Source: Deinococcales bacterium (lineage in GTDB: Bacteria > Deinococcota > Deinococci > Deinococcales > Deinococcaceae). From it: 5,961 bases of DNA. The position numbers and the translations under genes were made by a program. The stretch lies in assembly GCA_025359705.1 (NCBI GenBank), contig JANYFS010000211.1, forward strand, positions 1 through 5,961, in the 5' to 3' direction. Each line of letters starts with the position of its first letter. Positions within the stretch are counted from its first letter, which is position 1. Of this stretch, positions 1-5,271 are shown piece after piece. Below the pieces are notes generated by a model, which did not search any database, was not told the DNA's origin, and worked only from the letters and a program-made list of their open reading frames with translations.

Positions 1-364
1 CCATCATATCGGGGGTGGCAACCACCACGTCAAAGTCCATAAAACCTTCGGCAATTTTGGCGATCAATTCTTCCGAACCAATCACTTCTGCACCTGCGGC
101 CTCGGCTTCGGCAATCTTGTCACCTTTGGTAATGACCGCAACCCGCACACTGCGACCCGTACCGTGGGGCAAAGAAACCGTACCGCGCACGGTTTGGTCG
201 CTCTTGCGCGGGTCGATGCCGAGGCGCATATGTACTTCGACGGTTTCGTCGAATTTGGCGCTGGCGATTTCTTTAGCCAAGCCAGTGGCTTCTTCTAAGG
301 TGTAGATCTTACCCTTAACCAATTTGGCCTTCAAAGCCTGATAACGCTTACCACGCTTAGCCAT
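1..364 (-). CDS. rplA: 50S ribosomal protein L1, N-terminal 121 residues (cut by window edge)
   Basis: L1 binds 23S rRNA helices at the L1 stalk, helps release deacylated tRNA from the E site, and in many bacteria represses translation of its own L11-L1 mRNA. The reading frame starts MAKRGKRYQALKAK and contains the family signatures KFDETVEVHMRLGIDPRKSDQ (residues 37-57 region), VRGTVSLPHGTG and MDFDVVVATPDMM. About half of the usual 229 or so residues are present; the rest lies beyond the left edge, with no internal stop. The ATG (364-362) overlaps the rplK TAA by one base (TAATG), and a GAAGGGG ribosome site lies inside the rplK end, so translation is probably coupled to rplK. The sequence resembles Thermus and Deinococcus L1 closely as I remember them. 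The identification is secure; only the missing C-terminus is unknown. Confidence 0.97.
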   Translation of the reverse strand, partial: MAKRGKRYQALKAKLVKGKIYTLEEATGLAKEIASAKFDETVEVHMRLGIDPRKSDQTVRGTVSLPHGTGRSVRVAVITKGDKIAEAEAAGAEVIGSEELIAKIAEGFMDFDVVVATPDMM

Positions 365-792
365 TATTTCGCCCCTTCGATGGTAACGCCCATGCTGCGT
401 GCAGTTCCCGCCACGGTTTGAGCGGCGGCCTCGAGCGAAGCAGCGTTCAGGTCGGGCATTTTGGTTTTGGCAATTTCCAAAACCTGATCCCAATTCAAGT
501 TGCCCACTTTGTTTTTGTTGGGAACGCTCGAGCCTTTGGCAATGCCGCTGGCTTTGCGAATCAGGTAGCTCATCGGGGGGGTTTTGGTGATAAAGGTAAA
601 GCTGCGATCCCCGAAAATGGTGATCTCGACAGGAATAATCGCGTCGCCTTTGTCGGCGGTGGCAGCGTTAAACTGCTTACAAAATTCCATGATGTTGGCC
701 CCGTGTTGACCCAAGGCAGGGCCGACTGGGGGTGCGGGGGTTGCTTTGCCTGCGGGCAACTGCAACTTAACAAAACCTGTGACTTTCTTCAT
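364..792 (-). CDS. rplK: 50S ribosomal protein L11
   Basis: L11 binds the GTPase-associated region of 23S rRNA together with L10/L12 and takes part in factor-dependent GTP hydrolysis and the stringent response. The 142-residue product has the normal length. The N-terminal domain (about residues 7-68) carries the proline-rich PAGKATPAPPVGPALGQ stretch, including the prolines that line the thiostrepton site in this family, and GANIMEFCKQFN. The C-terminal rRNA-binding domain (about 70-139) contains TKTPPMSYLIRKASG, NWDQVLEIAKTKMPDLN and the terminal AGTARSMGV motif. The ATG at 792-790 is preceded by a perfect AAGGAGG ribosome site (806-800) with a 7-nt gap, which fixes the start. Unlike its operon neighbours it has a 132-nt leader with potential for SD-masking structure. 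It is followed directly by rplA. Confidence 0.99.
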   Translation of the reverse strand: MKKVTGFVKLQLPAGKATPAPPVGPALGQHGANIMEFCKQFNAATADKGDAIIPVEITIFGDRSFTFITKTPPMSYLIRKASGIAKGSSVPNKNKVGNLNWDQVLEIAKTKMPDLNAASLEAAAQTVAGTARSMGVTIEGAK

Positions 793-924
793 GAAGATTC
801 CTCCTTAGCTCCCCCGTTCACGACCGCTAAGTGTTGGCTCGAGTGGGGTGAGGCGCTAAGTGTTTTAAAGCAACCGAAGTTGAATCAACCTCGGCAGAGT
901 GTACGGCGAATGTACTGCTGATAT
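793..924 (-). promoter_or_regulatory. rplK leader with duplicated anti-Shine-Dalgarno element
   Basis: This gap separates nusG from rplK in an otherwise tightly packed operon. Read as mRNA, it carries two copies of AACACUUAGCG (plus-strand 864-854 and 835-825), 29 nt apart. The core CUUAGC of each is perfectly complementary to GCUAAG (809-804), which overlaps the AAGGAGG ribosome site (806-800). Either copy could therefore pair with and mask the rplK SD. Further upstream, plus-strand 873-893 forms a near-palindrome (CCGAAGTTGA/ATCAACCTCGG) that could make a separate hairpin. In E. coli the L11-L1 mRNA leader is the binding site for L1 autoregulation; a similar role here is inference, because I could not match a canonical L1-binding motif. 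No convincing internal promoter was found. Confidence 0.45.
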
Positions 925-1497
925 TTAACTTTTTTGAACTTGGGAAAACTCGAGTTCGACGGGGGTTTCGCGTCCAAAGATGGTCACAAGCACCTTAACT
1001 TTAGAGCGTTCGGCGTTGACCTCAGAGATCACCCCAGTAAAGTCGGCAAAGGGGCCATCCACTACCCGCACTGCGTCGCCCTCTTTGAAACTGATCTTGA
1101 CTCGAGCCTTGACCGGTTCGGCCTTGCGGGTGACTCCAACGCTTTGCAGCAAACGTTCCACTTCGTCGTAGCTAAGCGGAACAGGCTTGGTTGCCGTTCC
1201 TACAAAGCCCGTCACACCGCTGGTATTCCGCACCACTTCCCAAGATTCACCCAGTTCTTCGGGGCTGCTTTCATCCCAAACTTCCATTTGCACAAAAATG
1301 TAACCCGGAAAGAGCTTACGTTTGACCGCTTCTTTCTTGCCACCCTCTTTGATTTCAATGACTTCTTCGTCGGGTTGAAGCACTTGAAAAATGGTTTGAC
1401 CCCACATTCCCAACTTTTGAGACCGTTGCTTAAGTTGATCTTCCACACGGTCTTCTTGACCCACATAGGTGTGTACCGCGTACCATTCGATACTCAT
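925..1497 (-). CDS. nusG: transcription termination/antitermination factor NusG
   Basis: NusG binds the beta-prime clamp of RNA polymerase, affects pausing and Rho-dependent termination, and can link the leading ribosome (through S10) to polymerase. The 190-residue protein starts MSIEWYAVHTYVGQEDRVED. The NGN domain spans about residues 3-118, with LFPGYIFVQM at 62-71 and VRNTSGVTGFVG at 89-100. A linker leads to the C-terminal KOW domain (about 138-188), which has FKEGDAVRVVDGPF and GVISEVN. There is no large insertion between the domains. The ATG overlaps the secE stop as ATGA (1497-1494) with no good ribosome site in front, so translation is probably coupled to secE. The partnership of secE and nusG in one operon is typical of bacteria. 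Confidence 0.99.
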   Translation of the reverse strand: MSIEWYAVHTYVGQEDRVEDQLKQRSQKLGMWGQTIFQVLQPDEEVIEIKEGGKKEAVKRKLFPGYIFVQMEVWDESSPEELGESWEVVRNTSGVTGFVGTATKPVPLSYDEVERLLQSVGVTRKAEPVKARVKISFKEGDAVRVVDGPFADFTGVISEVNAERSKVKVLVTIFGRETPVELEFSQVQKS

Positions 1498-1703
1498 TTG
1501 GCACTCACTTTAGGAGCGGGCAACACTCCGAGCTGTTGGAGCGCAAAGGTAAAAATCCAGTCCATACCGTAAAGCAGCACCGTGAACATCAGCACGAACA
1601 AAAGTACAGCTTGGGTTCCTTCCCAAACCACACCTCGGCTGGGCCATGTGACCCGTCCCAATTCGGCCCTGGCTTCCCGAAAATAGCGGATCAAACCGCC
1701 CAT
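1494..1703 (-). CDS. secE: preprotein translocase subunit SecE
   Basis: SecE is the small essential clamp of the SecYEG protein-conducting channel in the inner membrane. The 69-residue product is of the short single-span type found in most bacteria. It has a conserved amphipathic N-terminal helix (FREARAELGRVTWPSR, residues 8-23, including the characteristic VTWPS) followed by one transmembrane segment at about residues 32-56 (AVLLFVLMFTVLLYGMDWIF), and a short tail. The ATG lies one base after the rpmG TAA, and the stop overlaps the nusG start by four bases, so it is read as part of the rpmG-secE-nusG block. The ribosome site is weak (purine-rich end of rpmG). Confidence 0.97.
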   Translation of the reverse strand: MGGLIRYFREARAELGRVTWPSRGVVWEGTQAVLLFVLMFTVLLYGMDWIFTFALQQLGVLPAPKVSAK

Positions 1704-1704
1704 T

Positions 1705-1872
1705 TTAGACTTTCTTCTCTTTGAACACCACGTGCTTACGAATTACGGGATCGTATTTCTTCAGCTCGAGCTTGGCGGTAGTATTGCGGCGATTCTTGGT
1801 GGTGGTGTAGTAAAAACCCGTTCCAGCCGTAGATTCCATTTTGATGATGAGACGTGGTCCTTCTTTAGCCAT
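1705..1872 (-). CDS. rpmG: 50S ribosomal protein L33, cysteine-free type
   Basis: This 55-codon gene encodes a small protein of the large ribosomal subunit near the E site. It begins MAKEGPRLIIKMESTAGTG and contains FYYTTTKNRRN and KLELKKYDPVIRKHVVF, the conserved core of L33. The protein contains no cysteine, so it is the zinc-independent (C-minus) form, like the E. coli and, from memory, Deinococcus proteins, and unlike the zinc-ribbon L33 that I recall for Thermus. The ATG (1872-1870) has a clear AAGGAG site (1886-1881) with an 8-nt gap. It is the first gene of the operon, with a promoter about 150 nt upstream. secE follows after one base. Confidence 0.96.
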   Translation of the reverse strand: MAKEGPRLIIKMESTAGTGFYYTTTKNRRNTTAKLELKKYDPVIRKHVVFKEKKV

Positions 1873-1880
1873 GATCCTTG

Positions 1881-1886
1881 CTCCTT
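1881..1886 (-). promoter_or_regulatory. ribosome binding site of rpmG
   Basis: AAGGAG on the minus strand, 8 nt upstream of the rpmG ATG. It sets the start of a gene short enough to be easily missed. Confidence 0.85.
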
Positions 1887-2006
1887 ATCGTTTTCCGCTC
1901 TGAATTCGGGAAAACTCCCAGGCTCCTGAATGTTCCTTAATGTTGTTGGGGAACCATGCTTGTGACACCGCATTTTGGCACTGTGTTTTTTGACATGTCA
2001 GCGAGT

Positions 2007-2020
2007 CTGGTGAAAACCAG
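2007..2020 (-). promoter_or_regulatory. stem-loop at the 5' end of the rpmG operon transcript
   Basis: The transcript reads CUGGU-UUUC-ACCAG, a perfect 5-bp stem with a 4-nt loop. With the -10 box at 2033-2028, transcription should start near 2021-2022, so the stem-loop begins at about the first or second nucleotide of the mRNA. A 5'-terminal hairpin can protect mRNA from decay; this role is inference. A 10-bp palindrome TGACATGTCA follows at 1991-2000 in the same leader. Confidence 0.4.
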
Positions 2021-2027
2021 CCTTACG

Positions 2028-2055
2028 AGTATAGCAGGAATTTTGAATTTGTCGA
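2028..2055 (-). promoter_or_regulatory. sigma-A-type promoter of the rpmG-secE-nusG-rplK-rplA operon
   Basis: On the minus strand, TCGACA (2055-2050, 5 of 6 matches to TTGACA) is followed after 16 bp by TATACT (2033-2028, 5 of 6 matches to TATAAT). The predicted start near 2021 gives a leader of about 149 nt before rpmG. No open reading frame continues upstream in the minus direction, which fits this being the operon's main promoter. Confidence 0.7.
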
Positions 2056-2070
2056 GGGTGTTGGCGGGTT

Positions 2071-2113
2071 GGAAAAGAGGAAAAGAGGAAAAGAGGAAAA
2101 GGGAAAAGAAAAG
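2071..2113 (+). repeat. 43-nt homopurine tract with an 8-bp tandem repeat
   Basis: The plus strand is purely A/G from 2071 to 2113. It consists of GGAAAAGA at 2071-2078, 2079-2086 and 2087-2094, then GGAAAAGG at 2095-2102 and a degenerate GAAAAGAAAAG tail, ending at a CTCGAG. It lies 16 bp upstream of the -35 of the rpmG operon promoter. The tract can change length by slippage and has a near-mirror arrangement that could favour triplex DNA; whether it affects expression is unknown. Confidence 0.85.
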
Positions 2114-2412
2114 CTCGAGTGCGAGACGGCGAGAAAAAAGTGGGGCGCTCGAGCGGAACATATTCTGAGAAAAACCACACATCTGATAATCTGTATGAGG
2201 CTAAGACCTTGGGGGATTTCTCACCCAACCAAAACAGCCGATTGAGCCAGTATGGGTGTTAAAAACTAGAATTCGCCCAAAAATTATTAAATATTGTGCG
2301 CTAGTAAATTTAATAAAAACTCATTTTATACTTAATTTTAAGCAATACTTGAGCAGCTTTATATGATTCTCTCATTTTTGTTCGATTTTTCTTATATGCT
2401 TGGGCAGTTATA
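2114..2412. other. intergenic region, AT-rich on its right half
   Basis: No gene is supported here. The left part (2114-2260) has two CTCGAG sites 34 bp apart (2114 and 2148) and a small TTGGG/CCCAA hairpin around 2209-2230. From about 2262 to 2400 the DNA becomes much richer in A and T than anything else in the window. Within it TATGAT (2362-2367) with a weak TTAAGC 18 bp upstream, and TATAGT (2409-2414), are possible -10 boxes for the NlpC/P60 gene. None has a good -35, so I cannot assign its promoter with confidence. A TGA at 2350-2352 closes the NlpC/P60 frame upstream. Confidence 0.5.
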
Positions 2413-3567
2413 GTGTGCCGCGTGACTCCACACTACAATCCCATCCAACGCTCGAGCCAAAAACATGCGGTTCAGCAATCCGTCTGTGATCTTGCGGTTG
2501 TTCGGCGTTATGTGCAACCTGTTGCTTTGATTGCTCAGCTCGAGGCTCCTACCCATCCCAAAGACCAACCCCTAAAACACATTTTAGTTCGTATCGTGTC
2601 CCTTGGTTTGAGTGGTTTACTCTTGAGCAGCCAAGCCAATGCGGTCAGTGATTCTACAAAAGTGCTTACTTCTACTTCACAACTCGCAAATACAAACATA
2701 CTGCTTCCCCAAATAAGCACTGGTGAAACACTAGAACCTGACCAAGCAAGATTTTCCTTTGGGTTATCTACGGGTTCGGCTTCGGTATTTACACCCGAGC
2801 AACTCGAGCATTTGAGAGAGATCCAAGATCGCCAGCAAGAACGTAACACTAAAAAAGCTGAGCTATTTAAAAAATTAGCAACTATTATTTCGACACCCAT
2901 ATTACAAACATCACAATTACAAACATCACAAGATACTTCTGAATTAACTACAGAAAATCCTGCTAAAATTACCAGTGATATTCTCGATAAAACCCCTCCC
3001 GCACTGACCGACGAAACTCAAAACAATACAGATTTAAACACCAATACAGATTTGAATACCAGCTCGAGCGCACAGGACTTACGGAATCAGCAAAAGACTG
3101 AGCTGTTCAATAAACTCGAGCAACAGCTTAAAAGAACGGTTGTTCCTGTAACCCCTACCAAAACCCCCAGTATCAGCTCGAGCCAAGCCAATACAACAAA
3201 CCAAAGCAAATTGAACAAAGTGGCTTACCGTTATGTCGGCTTGCGCTACCGTCTGGGGGGTACTGGAAAACGGGGCATCGACTGTTCGGCCTATACCAGA
3301 GCGGTGATGCTCCAGATGGGGGTCAGTCTGCCCCGCACCGCCCGCCAGCAGGCTCGAGTGGGCTACCGTGTTGCCAAGAGCAACTTGCAACCTGGCGACT
3401 TGGTGTTCTTTAATACCTTGGGGCGCGGGGTTTCGCATACGGGTTTGTATTTGGGTGATGGATTATTTGCCAATGCCAATTCCTACCGTGGGCGAGTTGT
3501 GGTGGAAAACCTGTATACCGCCTATTGGAATAAGCGGTTTGTTTCTGCTAGACGGGTTTTAGCCTAA
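2413..3567 (+). CDS. secreted NlpC/P60 family peptidoglycan endopeptidase (MepS/Spr-like domain)
   Basis: NlpC/P60 enzymes are cysteine peptidases that cut the stem peptides or crosslinks of peptidoglycan outside the membrane. The catalytic domain is residues 266-384: GIDCSAYTR with nucleophile Cys291, LQPGDLVFF, VSHTGLYLGDG with His342, and the YWNKRFVSARRVL ending seen in E. coli Spr/MepS. The third catalytic position, His in Spr, is Asn354 here (FANAN), an accepted variant. A hydrophobic segment at about 57-71 followed by SQANA (73-77) looks like a signal peptide with cleavage after Ala77. Between lies a 190-residue Ser/Thr/Asn/Gln-rich linker holding two copies of a KxELFxKL motif (147-155 and 227-235). 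Start choice is uncertain: GTG at 2413 gives the longest frame but puts 50 or so odd residues before the signal. GTG 2422 (7 nt after TATAGT, leaderless style), GTG 2512 or TTG 2527 are alternatives; none has a ribosome site. Confidence 0.9.
   Translation: MCRVTPHYNPIQRSSQKHAVQQSVCDLAVVRRYVQPVALIAQLEAPTHPKDQPLKHILVRIVSLGLSGLLLSSQANAVSDSTKVLTSTSQLANTNILLPQISTGETLEPDQARFSFGLSTGSASVFTPEQLEHLREIQDRQQERNTKKAELFKKLATIISTPILQTSQLQTSQDTSELTTENPAKITSDILDKTPPALTDETQNNTDLNTNTDLNTSSSAQDLRNQQKTELFNKLEQQLKRTVVPVTPTKTPSISSSQANTTNQSKLNKVAYRYVGLRYRLGGTGKRGIDCSAYTRAVMLQMGVSLPRTARQQARVGYRVAKSNLQPGDLVFFNTLGRGVSHTGLYLGDGLFANANSYRGRVVVENLYTAYWNKRFVSARRVLA
2901..2930 (+). repeat. perfect 15-bp tandem duplication inside the NlpC/P60 linker
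   Basis: ATTACAAACATCACA occurs twice head to tail and in frame, coding for LQTSQ-LQTSQ. It points to recent slippage-type expansion of the disordered linker. Confidence 0.9.
3025..3060 (+). repeat. imperfect 18-bp tandem duplication inside the NlpC/P60 linker
   Basis: AATACAGATTTAAACACC is followed by AATACAGATTTGAATACC (two silent differences), coding for NTDLNT twice. The synonymous divergence suggests this duplication is older than the one at 2901. Confidence 0.88.
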
Positions 3568-3596
3568 AAAATTCCGTAAAAATTCCGAAAAATATA

Positions 3597-3647
3597 AAAG
3601 ACAGTGGCTCGAGCGCAATCCTCCTCGAGCCACTGTCTTTCTGTTTT
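3597..3647 (+). terminator. strong intrinsic terminator after the NlpC/P60 gene
   Basis: Arms 3597-3613 and 3624-3640 are perfectly complementary over 17 bp (AAAGACAGTGGCTCGAG and its reverse complement), with a 10-nt loop and a T-rich tail running to 3647. It begins 30 bp after the stop codon. The A-rich left flank would give a U-rich tail on the other strand, so it could also act in reverse. The loop-proximal 6 bp of each arm is CTCGAG. A 11-bp tandem repeat (AAAAATTCCG plus T or A, 3567-3588) lies between stop codon and terminator. Confidence 0.93.
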
Positions 3648-3667
3648 AACTCTGAGAAAATTCTGCC

Positions 3668-3749
3668 GTGAACCCTGCGCTCGAGTGGATGCTATACCCC
3701 AAAACTGCTCGAGTAAACCACCTGCTGTTTGGTACAACAGGGGGTTCAC
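3668..3749. promoter_or_regulatory. inverted repeat over the gdh -35 region, possible operator
   Basis: GTGAACCC (3668-3675) and GGGTTCAC (3742-3749) are perfect inverted 8-mers with centres 74 bp apart, about seven helical turns. The right arm overlaps the promoter -35 TTCACA (3745-3750). Nested inside is a near-perfect hairpin, CCTGCTGT (3721-3728) against ACAACAGG (3734-3741), plus two CTCGAG sites (3680 and 3708). The arrangement could bind a regulator at two sites with looping; no known regulator motif was recognised. Confidence 0.45.
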
Positions 3750-3773
3750 AGGTGAGGAAATGCGACCTATAAT
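3745..3773 (+). promoter_or_regulatory. promoter of the glutamate dehydrogenase gene
   Basis: TTCACA (3745-3750, 5 of 6 to TTGACA), a 17-bp spacer and a perfect TATAAT (3768-3773) make a near-consensus sigma-A promoter. Transcription should start near 3780, giving a leader of about 108 nt. A 12-bp tandem repeat CCTAYAATTCAA (3766-3777 and 3778-3789) covers the -10 and the start site and creates a second -10-like TACAAT at 3780-3785. Confidence 0.8.
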
Positions 3774-3876
3774 TCAACCTACAATTCAAAAGAACAAACG
3801 CCCGTTTGGATTTCTAAATGAAATTCACCACAACCCGCATAACCCACACACTCGAGCGAATTGTCCTGTGTGCTGG

Positions 3877-3882
3877 AAGGAG
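3877..3882 (+). promoter_or_regulatory. ribosome binding site deciding the gdh start
   Basis: AAGGAG followed by five T and the ATG at 3888. It rules out the in-frame TTG at 3861. A 6-bp stem CACACA (3845-3850) with TGTGTG (3867-3872) ends 4 nt upstream of the site and could modulate access. Confidence 0.85.
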
Positions 3883-3887
3883 TTTTT

Positions 3888-5195
3888 ATGACACCTCAAA
3901 CCCTGAACCGTCCGAGCCGTACCCGCAACCTACCCAGCTATCTGGATGCTAAAAACATTGGCCCTTGGGAAATCTACCTCGAGCAAGTGGAGCGGGTCAC
4001 GCCCTATTTGGGCAATCTGGCCTACTGGGTGGAAAGCCTCAAGCGCCCGCAGCGGATTCTGATTGTGGATTGTCCGATTCGCCTAGACGACGGTTCCATC
4101 GCGCATTTCGAGGGCTACCGCGTGCAACATAACCTCTCGAGGGGGCCAGGTAAAGGCGGAGTACGTTTCCACCAAGATGTGAATTTGTCGGAAGTGATGG
4201 CACTTTCGGCCTGGATGACCATCAAAAATGCGGCGGTCAATTTGCCTTATGGTGGGGCCAAAGGCGGAATTCGAGTCGATCCGCGCAATTTGTCGCTGGG
4301 TGAACTCGAGCGCCTGACCCGCCGCTACACCAGCGAAATTGGCTTGGTCATCGGCCCAGACAAAGATATTCCTGCGCCTGATGTCAACACCAACCCGCAG
4401 GTGATGGCTTGGATGATGGATACCTACTCGATGAACACCGGACGCACTGCCACAGGCGTGGTTACGGGAAAGCCCGTGAATTTGGGCGGCTCTTTGGGCC
4501 GTGCCGATGCCACAGGGCGCGGGGTTTTTGTGGCGACCCTCGAGGCGATGAAGCTGAAGGGCATTCCACTCGAGGGGGCAAGGGTAGCGGTGCAAGGTTT
4601 TGGTAATGTGGGCGGAGCTGCCGCCCGTATTTTCCATGACCACGGCGCAAAAATTGTAGCCATTCAAGATATCAGCGGTACCATTCATAGCGCAGCGGGG
4701 ATCAATCCGCATGTGGCCCTAGAAAAGCTGCGCCAAACGGGAACGGTACTGGGCTTGCCCGATACCGAAGTTCTCGAGACTGTTGAACTCTGGAATGTGG
4801 ACTGCGAGATTATGATTCCCGCTGCACTCGAGGGGCAAATCACCGCCGACAATGCCGACCAATTGCGCTGCAAAATCGTGGTGGAAGGCGCAAACGGCCC
4901 CACCACGCCCGCCGCCGACGACATTTTGCACGATAAAGGTATTTTGGTGATCCCTGATGTGCTAGCAAATGCAGGGGGAGTCACGGTTTCTTACTTTGAA
5001 TGGGTACAGGATTTTTCCAGCTTTTTCTGGAGCGAAGACGAGATCAACGCCCGCCTAGACCGCATCATGCGCGAAGCCTTTCAGAGTATTTGGACGATTT
5101 CTCAACAGCATCAAGTTTCGCTGCGAACGGCTACTTTCATTGTGGCCTGTACTCGAGTGCTGGAGTCACATGCTTTGCGGGGCTTGTACCCCTAA
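3888..5195 (+). CDS. gdhA: glutamate dehydrogenase (Glu/Leu/Phe/Val dehydrogenase family)
   Basis: It interconverts glutamate and 2-oxoglutarate plus ammonia with NAD(P)H, joining nitrogen and carbon metabolism in the cytoplasm. The 435 residues match the usual length of hexameric bacterial GDH. In the N-terminal catalytic domain are GPGKGGVRF (Lys89, substrate binding), PYGGAKGGI (Lys125, catalytic) and PAPDVNT (Asp165, catalytic). The Rossmann domain has GFGNVG (237-242), and its second strand ends in Asp261 (VAIQD), which in this family tends to favour NAD; that is inference. ANAGGVTVSYFEW (360-372) supplies conserved substrate contacts, including Ser368. In Thermus thermophilus two paralogous subunits are encoded side by side; no second copy adjoins this gene. 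It has its own promoter, is followed by no clear terminator, and six of its eight Leu-Glu pairs are written CTCGAG. Confidence 0.97.
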   Translation: MTPQTLNRPSRTRNLPSYLDAKNIGPWEIYLEQVERVTPYLGNLAYWVESLKRPQRILIVDCPIRLDDGSIAHFEGYRVQHNLSRGPGKGGVRFHQDVNLSEVMALSAWMTIKNAAVNLPYGGAKGGIRVDPRNLSLGELERLTRRYTSEIGLVIGPDKDIPAPDVNTNPQVMAWMMDTYSMNTGRTATGVVTGKPVNLGGSLGRADATGRGVFVATLEAMKLKGIPLEGARVAVQGFGNVGGAAARIFHDHGAKIVAIQDISGTIHSAAGINPHVALEKLRQTGTVLGLPDTEVLETVELWNVDCEIMIPAALEGQITADNADQLRCKIVVEGANGPTTPAADDILHDKGILVIPDVLANAGGVTVSYFEWVQDFSSFFWSEDEINARLDRIMREAFQSIWTISQQHQVSLRTATFIVACTRVLESHALRGLYP

Positions 5196-5271
5196 AGAAC
5201 AATCCCGCTCGAGAGGAATATTTTTCGCACAGCTTGGTATCACACCGCTTCAGACGCTAAAATAGTCCGAC
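5196..5271 (+). promoter_or_regulatory. leaderless-type promoter of the GHL10-like gene
   Basis: In this 76-bp gap TTGGTA (5234-5239, 4 of 6) is followed after 18 bp by TAAAAT (5258-5263, 5 of 6). Only 8 bp separate the -10 box from the GTG at 5272, so the transcript would start at or next to the start codon. There is no Shine-Dalgarno sequence before the GTG. This is the -10-next-to-start pattern known for leaderless genes in Deinococcus. One CTCGAG lies at 5208. Confidence 0.65.

Noticed and set aside
418..921. 167-codon open frame antisense to rplK and its leader
   Set aside because: A shadow of rplK; the composition is not protein-like and there is no ribosome site.
934..1572. 212-codon open frame on the plus strand
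   Set aside because: It lies antisense to nusG and the end of secE, has no recognisable domains, and is explained by codon bias of the real genes.
1937..1996. 19-codon minus-strand frame in the rpmG leader, a possible leader peptide
   Set aside because: No Shine-Dalgarno precedes its ATG, and no run of regulatory codons or following terminator/antiterminator pair is visible.
1873..2060. tRNA-Trp, sometimes found next to secE in bacteria
   Set aside because: No cloverleaf, CCA anticodon loop or T-loop sequence could be found on either strand.
2901..3060. Short repeats as a CRISPR array
   Set aside because: The repeats are 15 and 18 bp, directly adjacent, in frame inside a gene and have no spacers.
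3861..3887. TTG at 3861 as the gdh start
   Set aside because: The ATG at 3888 has an AAGGAG site at ideal distance, and the extra nine residues would be encoded by that ribosome site.
3604..3891. 95-codon plus-strand frame between the NlpC/P60 gene and gdh
   Set aside because: It runs through the terminator hairpin, the gdh promoter and the gdh ribosome site, so it cannot be a normal gene.
4083..4712. 209-codon open frame antisense to gdh
   Set aside because: It overlaps the conserved catalytic core of gdh completely and has no own expression signals or recognisable motifs.
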